Below are positions 25,753 to 35,095 of a DNA stretch of 64,000 nt, piece after piece. Numbering within the stretch: position 1 is the stretch's first letter; the number at the start of each line of letters is the position of its first letter. A model generated the notes under the pieces. That model was not told the origin of the DNA. It ran no database searches and saw only the letters and a program-made list of their open reading frames with translations. A program made the position numbers and the translations under genes. Source of the stretch: Paenimyroides ummariense. GTDB lineage: Bacteria; Bacteroidota; Bacteroidia; Flavobacteriales; Flavobacteriaceae. The stretch spans positions 142,237-206,236 of the forward strand of contig NZ_FOVI01000003.1 in NCBI RefSeq assembly GCF_900115115.1, written 5' to 3'.

Positions 25753-27566
25753 CTAATATAAATTAAAACGGTAGTTTCTTGATTATCCTTATTCAATTCA
25801 AAATTGATAGATCTATCGTTTAAAAAAGTCAGTTGATCTTCATTTAAATTAATAGATTTATTGATCCAGATCTTGTAAGTACTTTTGTTTTTAGATTTGT
25901 AAATCGATAGAAAACAAGTTAATTCTTCCTTGTATTTAATTTTATCGATCAATTTATAAGTAAAAAGCATAATTCGCAACAGCGTTTTAAACTCCAAATC
26001 GCTCAAAATTATGGTGTTGTCTATAAAAGTTTCAATTTTAATGAAATTTGCATACTGCTTTTTAATATCGTTAATAATGTAAGCTATATCAACTATTGTG
26101 TAATTTGTTTCGGAAATGGTGTGCGAAATAGCTCGTGCGGCATCTTCTACTTCTTTAATTTTTTCCTGAAGTTGATCCAAATTAATCTCTAATTTATCAA
26201 AATCAACCAATAAATCATCAATTTTTGATAATGCATTTGTACTGATAAGTTGCTTCGTTCGATTGTTTTCATTCAAGATTGACGCATCCATTTGTTCCTT
26301 AATTTCAATCAAATATTTGTACATCTGCGTTTTTTCATTAAGATATTCACGGTGCTTTCTGGCTAATTGTCTGTTTTTAATGTTTCTGTAAATAAAATAG
26401 TACAGCACAACAGAAAACAACAAAATAAAGGTAAAAGCTGTGATGCTTAAATTCTGTTTTTGAATGGATTGTTGTTCGGATTTTAGCTTTAAAAAGTTTG
26501 AATTCGTGGCAAAAATAAAATCGTTTACATAGTTTTTGTAGGTAAGCAGTGAATCGTTAATCTTAATATAATCATTGGTATATTTGTTAGTATTAAAATT
26601 ATCTGTTGCCAATAAAAGCTGTAAAAGCTGATGTTCGTAAATGAAATTATCTGTTTGCTTGCTAACTTGTAAAGCTTTTGAAAAATTATAAAGTACAGAA
26701 TCTTTTAATGATGTTGTTTGAAACTGTTTTGCTTTTAAATAATAGTACAAAACCTCGCTTTCTTTTGTAGGTGCCGTTGCTAAATTAGCTTTATAATGCG
26801 CAAAATCGTTAGAAATGCTACGATCTCTTATTTCAATTTTAGCATAAATATTGTAAAATAAATTGGTAAAAAACAAATCTTCATTTGTTCTATTTTCCTT
26901 TAAAAGTTCATTAATTCTTGCGGTTGATCGAACAATAATTTTATCATAATCTGCTTTTGTAATAAGATACTTGTTAATCTCGCCGGTAAGGTAATTCTCA
27001 ATCAATGTACCTCGTTTAACAATTTTATTATTCGCGTCGTCGATATTTATGAAACGGTTGATTTTTGTTTCGTACTGATCCGAATCGGATTGTTTTAAAA
27101 TCGGCAGACTAAAAACATCAATGTATAGCTGTTTAACGTTTTCATCTTCAAGCGGAATTTCCTTTAATTTTTCCATTTCGATCTTAGAATGTGCCAAAAG
27201 ATCAATCCGGTTTGTTAACGAAACCTTTCTAATGGAATTAAAGAATTTTTTTCGGTCATTATTTTTAAACAGATTGTTAGCAAGGGTTAAGTAATAATAT
27301 GCACTGTCGAATTTATTATTTTTTACCAGATAAGTGCTGTACAATTGGTGATTAATGCCTAAAAGAATACTGTCGGTTTCTTTCATATACAGCGAATGCA
27401 CTTTTTTTAAATTGTACGGATCGGCTTCGTATTCACTATTATAATTCTTGCGCATAGTAATACTGTCAATTTTATAATTTGCATTTTTGTACACTTTTTT
27501 GTTGTTACATGCCGTAAAAAGACAAATAACAAGTAAAAAAAGTATATGTTTTTTAATTAAATGCAT
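25749..27566 (-). CDS. Degenerate sensor-histidine-kinase-like lipoprotein
   Basis: The 605-aa protein has a lipobox (LFTAC, Cys20), a long helical sensor region with TPR-like spacing (25-365), one membrane span (about 375-400; AFTFILLFSVVLYYFIY), a coiled coil, a DHp-like helix with a histidine (ARAISHTISE), and a C-terminal region aligning with the N box of its neighbour's ATPase domain. The catalytic domain lacks DxGxG and the N-box Asn is not visible, so ATP binding is doubtful. It lies three bases after a complete histidine-kinase gene with the same layout. I infer a pseudokinase partner; no response-regulator gene is adjacent. Confidence 0.65.
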   Translation of the reverse strand: MHLIKKHILFLLVICLFTACNNKKVYKNANYKIDSITMRKNYNSEYEADPYNLKKVHSLYMKETDSILLGINHQLYSTYLVKNNKFDSAYYYLTLANNLFKNNDRKKFFNSIRKVSLTNRIDLLAHSKIEMEKLKEIPLEDENVKQLYIDVFSLPILKQSDSDQYETKINRFINIDDANNKIVKRGTLIENYLTGEINKYLITKADYDKIIVRSTARINELLKENRTNEDLFFTNLFYNIYAKIEIRDRSISNDFAHYKANLATAPTKESEVLYYYLKAKQFQTTSLKDSVLYNFSKALQVSKQTDNFIYEHQLLQLLLATDNFNTNKYTNDYIKINDSLLTYKNYVNDFIFATNSNFLKLKSEQQSIQKQNLSITAFTFILLFSVVLYYFIYRNIKNRQLARKHREYLNEKTQMYKYLIEIKEQMDASILNENNRTKQLISTNALSKIDDLLVDFDKLEINLDQLQEKIKEVEDAARAISHTISETNYTIVDIAYIINDIKKQYANFIKIETFIDNTIILSDLEFKTLLRIMLFTYKLIDKIKYKEELTCFLSIYKSKNKSTYKIWINKSINLNEDQLTFLNDRSINFELNKDNQETTVLIYIS

Positions 27567-27569
27567 AAA

Positions 27570-29519
27570 TTATAAGTTAACGGTAATAGTAAATTGAGTT
27601 CCTTTTGTTGAATCAATAGTTAGATTTCCATTGATTTCTTTTAAACGATTTTGAATGTTATTAATTCCAAGTCCTTTTTTAGCGGTTTTTTTAAAGCCTT
27701 TACCGTTATCAAAAACAATCAGTGTTATGTTTGAATTTTCCTGATAGATCTCTACAGTTGCTTTGGTTGCCGATGAATGTTTATGAATATTTTGCAACAA
27801 TTCCTGTAAAATTCGGTACAAATGAAAGCGGACTTTTGGATGTGTTTTAAACCACTCTATTGATAAATCCAGATCATAATCAAATTCAATAATATTATTT
27901 GGTTGATTTTCAATTAGTTCTATAATCATGTGATGAAACGAATCTTTTTCAAACAAATTATTTATTTCGTTGTAATTATCGCAAATTTCAAGCAGACTGC
28001 TTTTTACTTCTAAAACGGTATTTTTTGCAATCTGCAAACTTTCGGGTTTTATAAAATCTTTATGCAGTAAAAATCGGGTAGAAAACAACTTGTTCACAAT
28101 ATTATCATGCAACTCCATAAAAATCTGCTTTTTGTTGTTGTTCAGCTTGTTTTCAATATTGTTTTTATAGGTCAGCGTAACTTCAAGGGCTTTTGTATCT
28201 TGTTCGATATAATTGTTACGAAGCTGTATTTTTTTTAGATTGATTTTTTGAATAATGCTGTAAATAACCAGTAAAGAAATAATTGAAACACTTAAAATAA
28301 TGGCAACAATGTAAAAAATTTCGCGTTTAAGCTTTTCATTTTTTCGGACTAATTCGTGATTTTCATAAATAACTTTCTGGTTGATATTCAGTTTGTTATC
28401 GTTTTCTTTTTGAATTTTACTGATTACATTTAAATAGTGATTGTTCAGTTCAACCGAAGTAGAATCGGTATTTTGCATGATCTGCTCTAAAATACGTTTC
28501 TCTAAATACAGGTTTTTAAATTTTTGTTCGTTTTCTAATAAAAGTTCTTTCTGAAAATGCTTTGCCGCAATGGTATCTTTCTTGATTTTTAAAAGATAGT
28601 CGCCAATTGTTGCAAAATTTACCTGCATTATGGGAATACGTGCCGCACTTGGCTTACTTTGCCTAAATTGATCAACATAATTGTCTAAACTGTCTAAATC
28701 TTTAGCCTCAATTTTATAATGAATTAAATTATGCAGAGCCGTTATTTTTTGTCGATTATCCGGTTTTTTAGAAAACGAAGCTAAATTATATGCTGTTTTT
28801 AAATCGGCAATAGTTTGTTTTAAAGATATTTTCCCTATTTTGTTTCCGATAACTGCATAATTATTTATGTAAGTACTTTGTAATGAATTAATTTTTTGTT
28901 GAACAATTAATTTTTTATTGAAATAGTCAGATAAAACATCATAATTCTTCAAAACATTAAATGCAGCAGTATATTTTTTTTGATTGTAATGAATATTGCT
29001 GATTAAAACAAAAGTTGAAGCTTTTTCAAAGGCATATTCTTTATTTTTAGTTCCAAGATTTTCTATGGCTTTGTACGCATGGTTTTCGGCAAGTTGAAAA
29101 TTTTGTGTATTAAAGTAGTATTGTGCAATTAAATAGTTTGATAAATAGGCATCGTATAAATTGTTCTGATTTTCAAAATAAGTAGCTGATTTAAACAGAC
29201 GTTGATTTCTGGTTTCGATTGAATTTAAATCAGAATTTAAAAAAATCTGCAGATTATTTGCTCGATAAATATCGATAGAATCACTTTTACTCAGTGATTG
29301 ATTTTCGTAATAAGCGATTTGATTTTTAGCTTTATCGGGCTGTTCTGCAAACTGAATATTGTACAGCAAACAATAATACAACTCGTCTAAAGTAAAAGTT
29401 TTGTAATTGCTGTCAGTAACTTTTTTGTGGATTAAAATATGGTCGTAAACATTCGCCGGCTTTTTGCACGATACAGCAAAAAACAATGAAAATAAAGTAA
29501 GTACTACTAATTTACGCAC
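27570..29519 (-). CDS. Sensor histidine kinase of the TPR/HisKA_3 type
   Basis: The 649-aa lipoprotein starts at a GTG (29519); no in-frame ATG is available before the signal sequence. Lipobox AVSC (Cys18), TPR-like helical sensor, one membrane span (about 400-425; FYIVAIILSVSIISLLVIYSI), then a HisKA_3 dimerisation helix with the phospho-acceptor in FMELHDNIVNKL and a HATPase domain with QELLQNIHKHS (N box) and DNGKGFKK, ending GTQFTITVNL. It is the kinase half of a two-component system whose partner regulator is not in the window. The degenerate relative follows it by 3 bases. Confidence 0.9.
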   Translation of the reverse strand: MRKLVVLTLFSLFFAVSCKKPANVYDHILIHKKVTDSNYKTFTLDELYYCLLYNIQFAEQPDKAKNQIAYYENQSLSKSDSIDIYRANNLQIFLNSDLNSIETRNQRLFKSATYFENQNNLYDAYLSNYLIAQYYFNTQNFQLAENHAYKAIENLGTKNKEYAFEKASTFVLISNIHYNQKKYTAAFNVLKNYDVLSDYFNKKLIVQQKINSLQSTYINNYAVIGNKIGKISLKQTIADLKTAYNLASFSKKPDNRQKITALHNLIHYKIEAKDLDSLDNYVDQFRQSKPSAARIPIMQVNFATIGDYLLKIKKDTIAAKHFQKELLLENEQKFKNLYLEKRILEQIMQNTDSTSVELNNHYLNVISKIQKENDNKLNINQKVIYENHELVRKNEKLKREIFYIVAIILSVSIISLLVIYSIIQKINLKKIQLRNNYIEQDTKALEVTLTYKNNIENKLNNNKKQIFMELHDNIVNKLFSTRFLLHKDFIKPESLQIAKNTVLEVKSSLLEICDNYNEINNLFEKDSFHHMIIELIENQPNNIIEFDYDLDLSIEWFKTHPKVRFHLYRILQELLQNIHKHSSATKATVEIYQENSNITLIVFDNGKGFKKTAKKGLGINNIQNRLKEINGNLTIDSTKGTQFTITVNL

Positions 29520-29576
29520 CGGGTTGGTTTTAATTACAAACCAACAAATTTATGAAAATATGTTAATGAAATCTGC

Positions 29577-30761
29577 CTACTTATTCTCATTAAACGAATT
29601 AGGTATCAATTCCGGTAGCAGTTTTATTAAAATTGGTAATAGTAAACTTCCACCCGGAATTAAGAAAATAGTAAATGCCGGAACCGTTTTACCCAATTCT
29701 ATAAACTGATTTTTTAGTTGTATTTTTTCTTTGTCTGAAAGGTTGGTGTAAGTTGCCTTTACTACCAATTGCATGAGTAATTTGTTGTTTTCTAATTCTT
29801 TAATTAAACTTTTTTTGTTTCGTTTGATCAGTAAAGCAACTGTTTTGTGGGTGTTTTTATATAATTTTTTTAATGGATGTGAGAATTGAAAATACGGAAT
29901 TTCACTTCTATTGTTTTCAATAAAAGAAACCATATCGGTTAAAGATCTTTTAGTAAAATCTTTTTGTAAACCTAATAAATTTTGTAGTTGAAGAATGAAT
30001 TTAAACTCTTTTTGATCAATTTTTTCATCGTTCCATAAAACCATCAGGGCAATATCATAAATGTAAGCTTTGCCGTAAAACGTTTTAATATTCCACAAAT
30101 CCAAAGTAGAAAGTTGGGTATCGAAGTTTTTTAACGAAGCATATTTTAATGAGCTGCTTAAAACTTCCTGCAACTTCACATCGTATTTTGAAACATTCTG
30201 TTTTTGGTTGAAACTAATCATTACCAAATGAGAAATAGTTTGTTCCAGATACTTGTAATAGTTCAAGATTTCGGTTTCGTTCAATAAATATCGCTTAAAA
30301 CAAAGAACATCTGTAAAAATTAAAAAATTCGATAAATGATGCGAAAATGTTTTATCCAAATAATTAGACGATCGAGTAGTGCGTTCGTTCAGAATTTTCT
30401 CAAGCGATGCAAAAGCTTTTTTAGATTCAAATTTTATAAAAGAAAAGTAAGATTCTGTTTTAGCTTCGCCCATTTTTTTGTAGAAATCTTCGGCGTTTTT
30501 GGTAAATTCTTTAAAATCAGTTTCATTTTTTGTTTGAACAAAAGTTCCATACAAAGCTTCCAACAAAACAATTTTTGCATATTCTTCGTGTGTTAGATCG
30601 AACGAATTAAAAACCGGTTGGATGGATTTTGTTGTAAAACCGTATATAAAGCCTGTTTTACGAATGTTTTCGTAAAATTCTTCTTCGGTTTGATTAATAA
30701 AAAAAGATGGATTACTTAATTTAAAAAATTTAGTAATCCATAACTCTTTTGATGGGTTCAT
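29577..30761 (-). CDS. LETM1-related protein
   Basis: The 394-aa protein ends with a LETM1-like segment: KNQFIELGKTVPAFTIFLIPGGSLLLPILIKLLPELIP, a membrane-associated helix pair seen in mitochondrial LETM1 and its Bacteroidota relatives. The first 350 residues are helical with no other motif. In Flavobacteriaceae such proteins are sometimes named LETM1-related biofilm-associated proteins. It lies 57 bp upstream of the sensor kinase on the same strand and may share its transcript. Ion transport cannot be assumed from the short shared segment. Confidence 0.75.
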   Translation of the reverse strand: MNPSKELWITKFFKLSNPSFFINQTEEEFYENIRKTGFIYGFTTKSIQPVFNSFDLTHEEYAKIVLLEALYGTFVQTKNETDFKEFTKNAEDFYKKMGEAKTESYFSFIKFESKKAFASLEKILNERTTRSSNYLDKTFSHHLSNFLIFTDVLCFKRYLLNETEILNYYKYLEQTISHLVMISFNQKQNVSKYDVKLQEVLSSSLKYASLKNFDTQLSTLDLWNIKTFYGKAYIYDIALMVLWNDEKIDQKEFKFILQLQNLLGLQKDFTKRSLTDMVSFIENNRSEIPYFQFSHPLKKLYKNTHKTVALLIKRNKKSLIKELENNKLLMQLVVKATYTNLSDKEKIQLKNQFIELGKTVPAFTIFLIPGGSLLLPILIKLLPELIPNSFNENK

Positions 30762-30808
30762 AAAAATTGAAACAATTTAAAATTTTTATTTGAACTTGAA
30801 ATCATAAA

Positions 30809-30880
30809 ACACATAGAAACATAGTTAGTTAGATTTTGCTTAAGAGCATAAATAACTTATTTAACTATGTATCTATGTGG
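30809..30880. repeat. Dispersed palindromic repeat, copy B
   Basis: The arms ACACATAGAAACATAGTTA (30809-30827) and the reverse complement CCACATAGATACATAGTTA (30862-30880) match at 17 of 19 positions, with a 34-nt loop. It shares the CCACATAG word with copy A at 5804-5951. It lies between the SIMPL gene and the LETM1-related gene, which is transcribed away from it on the minus strand. Confidence 0.65.
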
Positions 30881-30897
30881 TATAATTATGTTTAGTT

Positions 30898-31590
30898 TTA
30901 CTTTAATTCAAAAACAACATTTACGTTGGTTGAAATTTCAATTTCGCCAACAGCCAATGTTTGATCCATTCCTGCAGATTCATCAGCCATTGCAGTTTTC
31001 ATCATATAAACTCTAGGATTGTTTACCATAGACTGATCGCTGATGATTAATGCTTTCCCGATCGTTTGGTTTAAAGCACTTGCATAATCTTCGGCTTTTT
31101 TCTTAGCGTTAAGAACTGCTTTTGCTCTAATTTCTGTTGCAACTTTTTCTGTTTGTGTCGATTTAAATTCAACTCCGTTAATCGTATTTGCTCCAGCAGC
31201 CATTAAATCAGCCATTAATTTTTCGTAATTGTCCAAATTTCTTAAGGTAATAGTAATGGTTTGACTTGCTACGAAATAATCTTTTTTCTCTTGATATTCT
31301 CTTGTTTTGTAAAGATTTACACGTTGTGTTTGATAATCTTTTTCTGCAACATTACTTTTTTTGATTACCTGAATCATTTTGGCAATAATTTCATCGTTCT
31401 GTTTTTTTGCCTTTGCCGAATCAAGATCTTTAATTTCTGCACCCATTGTTATTACGGCATAATCCGGCTTAATTTTTACCGAACCTTCGCCGTTCACGTT
31501 AACCTGTGGAGTAATGCTGTTGTTGTTGTTTTGTGCCATTGCTGAAAATGTTACTAATACAAGTGTAAATAAATAAACAATCTTTTTCAT
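30898..31590 (-). CDS. SIMPL-domain (DUF541) exported protein
   Basis: The 230-aa protein has a signal peptide (VYLFTLVLVTFSAMAQ) and a SIMPL/DUF541 domain: PQVNVNGEGSVKIKPDYAVITMGA, followed by KAVLNAKKKAEDYASALNQTIGKAL. It is periplasmic. Relatives are linked to oxidative-stress tolerance or form channel-like oligomers (BP26), but the function is not settled. The RimB-RimK gene lies 23 bases upstream on the same strand. Confidence 0.88.
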   Translation of the reverse strand: MKKIVYLFTLVLVTFSAMAQNNNNSITPQVNVNGEGSVKIKPDYAVITMGAEIKDLDSAKAKKQNDEIIAKMIQVIKKSNVAEKDYQTQRVNLYKTREYQEKKDYFVASQTITITLRNLDNYEKLMADLMAAGANTINGVEFKSTQTEKVATEIRAKAVLNAKKKAEDYASALNQTIGKALIISDQSMVNNPRVYMMKTAMADESAGMDQTLAVGEIEISTNVNVVFELK

Positions 31591-31613
31591 GTTTTTAAAA
31601 ATTAAATTTTAGA

Positions 31614-32987
31614 TTAAAGGTTAAGCCATTTAAAGTTCTTTTCTATGGCTTTTATCATTTCCCCTGCAATATCCTTGCCAGTTGCACCTTCAATTCCTTC
31701 CAATCCGGGAGAAGAATTTACTTCTAACAGCAAAGGTCCTTTAGATGAGCGTATTATGTCCACACCGGCAACTTTTAAATTCATTGCTTTTGCTGCTTTT
31801 ATGGCAATTTTTTTCTCTTCGGCAGTAACTTTTACTATTGATGCCTTTCCTCCTAAATGAATATTTGCTCTAAATTCTCCTGGTAAAGCTTCACGCTGCA
31901 TGGCAGCAACCACTTTTCCGTCGACCACAAATAAACGCAAATCTTTTCCGTTGGCTTCTTTAATAAATTCTTGTACTAGAATGTTTGCCCCAACACTTTT
32001 AAAGGCATTGATTACAGATTCTGCAGCCTTTTTTGTTTCAGCCAAAACCACACCTTTTCCTTGTGTTCCTTCTAACAACTTAACAATTAAGGGCGATCCA
32101 CCTACCATATTTATTAAATCGTTGGTATCTAACGGTGAATTAGCGAAACCTGTTGTAGGAATATCAACACCGTGATTTAAAAGCATTTGTAGTGAATACA
32201 GTTTATCGCGCGATTGCGTGATAGATGTTGCATTATTCAAACTAAATACTTTTAACGATTCAAAATGACGGATAAGTGAACAACCGTAATATGTCATGCT
32301 TGGACGAATTCTTGGAATGATCGCATCAAAATCGTTCAAAATGCGTCCGCCACGATAATGAATTTCTGGCTGGTGCGCATCTAATTTCATATAACAATGC
32401 TTGATATTCAAGAAGTGCATTTCATGTCCACGCAATTCGCCGGCTTCAATAATTCGCTTGTTCGAATATAAATCGGGATTACTTGCCAGCAAACCAATGC
32501 GTAAACCGTGTTTTTCTATATTGGTTGTATTGTAATATTCTTTGATTTTCTCCGGAGTAACTACGCCGAATTTAAAACGTTCGTCTGGATCCACAATAAT
32601 TTTTCCAGTCATAGCTTCACGACCCAAAAGCATACGAAAACCCATTGAATCACGATTTGTCAACGTTAATTCAATAACCCACGATTTTTCACCAAGCGAT
32701 ATTTCGGTATTAATAACGTATCGACTTTCGCGCGTACCCGTGCTGCTTTTTACAATGCGTTTATCAATTACTTTAGCTTCACAAACAATAGAATTTTTTA
32801 CATTTCTTTGGATAGGATGGATAACAAAACGCACCCAGGTTTCTCCGTTTTTATCGAAAGGTGTAATTTGTTCGGCATGTAATGCGGAAGTTTTTGCACC
32901 AGAATCTACTCGAACTTTTATCGCAGGTACCTTTAATTCTGGCAATGAACACCATTCTTCACTACCAACAATAACTTTATCAATCAT
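31614..32987 (-). CDS. Fused RimB-type aspartic protease and RimK-type glutamate ligase
   Basis: The 457-aa protein joins two domains. Residues 1-145 match the ATP-dependent zinc protease/RimB family with a retropepsin-like DSGA motif (VRVDSGAKTSALHA, D28) and LLGREAM. Residues 160-457 are a RimK-type ATP-grasp ligase: GLLASNPDLYSNKRIIEAG, VDIPTTGF, LLEGTQGKGVVLAE, and metal-binding GVDIIRS...LLEVNSSPG. RimK adds glutamates to ribosomal protein S6 and RimB is its partner in other bacteria, so the fusion supports one pathway. The relation of protease and ligase within one chain is unknown. No signal peptide; cytoplasmic. Confidence 0.88.
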   Translation of the reverse strand: MIDKVIVGSEEWCSLPELKVPAIKVRVDSGAKTSALHAEQITPFDKNGETWVRFVIHPIQRNVKNSIVCEAKVIDKRIVKSSTGTRESRYVINTEISLGEKSWVIELTLTNRDSMGFRMLLGREAMTGKIIVDPDERFKFGVVTPEKIKEYYNTTNIEKHGLRIGLLASNPDLYSNKRIIEAGELRGHEMHFLNIKHCYMKLDAHQPEIHYRGGRILNDFDAIIPRIRPSMTYYGCSLIRHFESLKVFSLNNATSITQSRDKLYSLQMLLNHGVDIPTTGFANSPLDTNDLINMVGGSPLIVKLLEGTQGKGVVLAETKKAAESVINAFKSVGANILVQEFIKEANGKDLRLFVVDGKVVAAMQREALPGEFRANIHLGGKASIVKVTAEEKKIAIKAAKAMNLKVAGVDIIRSSKGPLLLEVNSSPGLEGIEGATGKDIAGEMIKAIEKNFKWLNL

Positions 32988-33060
32988 AATTTTTCTTTGT
33001 ACAACTTTACAACTAAAGTATTTAAAAAAAATGAAATATTTTATAAATCGATCGAAATAA

Positions 33061-33094
33061 AAAGTCGCTTTTAAAAAAATATTAAAAGCGACTT
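33061..33094 (-). terminator. Terminator of metK
   Basis: AAAGTCGCTTTT and AAAAGCGACTTT pair over 12 bp and, on the minus strand, run into T. It lies 26 bp after the metK stop. Confidence 0.8.
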
Positions 33095-33119
33095 TCGTTA
33101 AAAATTTATATGGTATCGA

Positions 33120-34406
33120 TTATAAGTTAAAAGCTTGTTTTACAGCATCGATTTTATCTAACTTTTCCCAAGTAAACAATTCTACCTCAATAGTTTTTTC
33201 TTCACCGTTCGGGTTTTTAAAAGTTTTATTAACAACCTCATTTTTACGACCCATGTGTCCGTAAGCAGCGGTTTCACTGTAAATAGGCTTTCTTAATTTC
33301 AACGTTTGTTCGATATGATACGGACGTAAATCAAACAATTGCTGTAATTTATCTGCAATTTCACCATCAGTTAAATTTACTTTTGCTGTTCCGTAAGTAT
33401 TTACGAAAACACCCATTGGTTCTGCAATTCCGATAGCATAAGAAACCTGAACCAACAATTCGTCTGCAACACCCGCAGCAACTAAATTTTTCGCAATGTA
33501 TCTTGCAGCATAAGCTGCCGAACGATCAACTTTACTTGGATCTTTCCCAGAAAAAGCTCCACCACCGTGCGCACCTTTACCACCGTAGGTATCAACAATA
33601 ATTTTTCTGCCTGTTAAACCTGTATCGCCGTGAGGTCCGCCAATAATGAAAACACCAGTTGGGTTTATATGATAGGTTATTTCTTGGTTGAAATAAGGCT
33701 GATATTGCGGATATTTCTTTAATAAACGAGGAATTAAAATTGACACAATATCTTTTTTAATTTGATCCTGCATTGTTTTTTCTGCTGTGTTTTTCGCCTC
33801 GACAGAATTGTTTTCAGGCTTTACAAAATCATCGTGCTGAGTTGATAAAACAATCGTTACCACACGTTTTGGTTTGTTATCATCGTCATATTCCAACGTA
33901 ACCTGAGATTTAGCATCGGGACGTAAATAGGTAATTTCGTTGTTTTCCCTGCGTAATTCTGCTAATTCCTGCAATAATTTGTGCGATAAATCTAAAGCCA
34001 AAGGCATATAATCTTCGGTTTCTGTTGTAGCGTAACCAAACATGATACCTTGATCGCCCGCACCTTGTTCTTCTTTATTTGCTTTGTCAACTCCTTGGTT
34101 GATATCTGCAGATTGTTCATGAATTGCCGATAAAATTCCACATGAATTCGCATCGAACATATATTCGCTTTTTGTGTAACCAATTTTTTTGATTACATCA
34201 CGCGCAATTTGCTGAACATCTAAATAAGTGTTCGATTTTACTTCGCCAGCCAAAATAACCTGACCCGTAGTAACCAAAGTTTCACAAGCAACCTTTGAAT
34301 TTTCGTCAAAAGCTAAAAAGTTGTCAATTAATGCGTCTGAAATTTGATCTGCAATTTTATCAGGATGCCCTTCACTTACAGATTCTGATGTAAAAAAATA
34401 TGCCAT
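33120..34406 (-). CDS. metK: S-adenosylmethionine synthetase
   Basis: The 428-aa enzyme makes SAM from methionine and ATP. The family signatures are present: [47 protein letters not shown], and [19 protein letters not shown]. The length includes inserts typical of Bacteroidota. It has its own promoter and a SAM-II riboswitch in the leader (34455-34515), so it is repressed when SAM is abundant. A terminator follows, making it monocistronic. Confidence 0.97.
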   Translation of the reverse strand: MAYFFTSESVSEGHPDKIADQISDALIDNFLAFDENSKVACETLVTTGQVILAGEVKSNTYLDVQQIARDVIKKIGYTKSEYMFDANSCGILSAIHEQSADINQGVDKANKEEQGAGDQGIMFGYATTETEDYMPLALDLSHKLLQELAELRRENNEITYLRPDAKSQVTLEYDDDNKPKRVVTIVLSTQHDDFVKPENNSVEAKNTAEKTMQDQIKKDIVSILIPRLLKKYPQYQPYFNQEITYHINPTGVFIIGGPHGDTGLTGRKIIVDTYGGKGAHGGGAFSGKDPSKVDRSAAYAARYIAKNLVAAGVADELLVQVSYAIGIAEPMGVFVNTYGTAKVNLTDGEIADKLQQLFDLRPYHIEQTLKLRKPIYSETAAYGHMGRKNEVVNKTFKNPNGEEKTIEVELFTWEKLDKIDAVKQAFNL

Positions 34407-34454
34407 AATTTAGATTAAATGTTAATGAGGAAACTAAATTGCACGCTTTTACTA

Positions 34455-34515
34455 AAGAAGTTTTCTGCTTTAGCATTTTTTTAAAGAGGTTGCAATCAGT
34501 CAAATTTTTCCTCGA
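34455..34515 (-). promoter_or_regulatory. SAM-II riboswitch in the metK leader
   Basis: On the minus strand the leader reads GAGG (34513-34510), a loop containing ATTTGACTGATTGCAA, then CCTC (34489-34486), an A-rich joint, and GCTAAAG (about 34474-34468). This is the SAM-II layout: P1, a loop with the conserved TTGCA, and a downstream GCTAAA that makes a pseudoknot with the loop (CTG pairs with CAG at 34467-34465). The position 50-110 nt upstream of metK and just after a -7 element fits control of translation by SAM. Confidence 0.8.
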
Positions 34516-34527
34516 AATTTTATGATG

Positions 34528-34535
34528 CAAATATA
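34528..34535 (-). promoter_or_regulatory. -7 promoter element of metK
   Basis: TATATTTG on the minus strand fits the TAnnTTTG consensus, with a TTG-containing tract about 22 nt upstream. Transcription would begin near 34521, right before the riboswitch. Confidence 0.65.
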
Positions 34536-34693
34536 CAACTAAGATTTAGAAAAAAAACAAAAGATGAACTTTTTATTGTGGATTATTTTTGTGAAGATTA
34601 AATTTTGGTTTAAGCAACAGAGATTTTGATATTTTATCAATATTCGCAGCATTTTCCGTTTTTTGTTTTATTTTTAGTGAAAAGAATAACACA

Positions 34694-35089
34694 ATGAAAT
34701 TTCATACACGAAAATGGGTAAAACCCGAAGATTTAAATCCCAACAAAACACTTTTTGGCGGAAAACTATTAGCTTGGATTGATGAAGAAGCTGCTTTATA
34801 TAGCATTATTCAGTTAGAAAATGCGCATGTTGTTACAAAATTTATGTCTGAAATTAATTTTATGGCATCGGCTAAAGAAGGCGATATTATCGAAATTGGA
34901 TTGGATGTGGTAAAGTTTGGAACAACTTCTTTAGTTTTAAACTGTCAGGTTCGCAATAAAATGACTCATGAAACTATTATTACTGTTGATAAAATCACCA
35001 TGGTTAATTTAGATGCCGATGGAAATCCAAAACCACACGGTAAAACAAAAATTGAGTATGTGCATGAACGTTTATCAAAAAAGGAATAG
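34694..35089 (+). CDS. Acyl-CoA thioesterase (hotdog fold, YciA type)
   Basis: The 131-aa protein is a hotdog-fold thioesterase with LNPNKTLFGGKLLAWIDEEAALYS, which resembles the YciA/Acot catalytic region (the Asp in WIDE), and FMSEINFMASAKEGDIIEIG. It hydrolyses acyl-CoA to acid and CoA; chain-length preference cannot be seen. It is cytoplasmic. The ATP-cone/nuclease gene follows six bases later, so the two form a unit. Confidence 0.9.
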   Translation: MKFHTRKWVKPEDLNPNKTLFGGKLLAWIDEEAALYSIIQLENAHVVTKFMSEINFMASAKEGDIIEIGLDVVKFGTTSLVLNCQVRNKMTHETIITVDKITMVNLDADGNPKPHGKTKIEYVHERLSKKE

Positions 35090-35095
35090 TATTTA

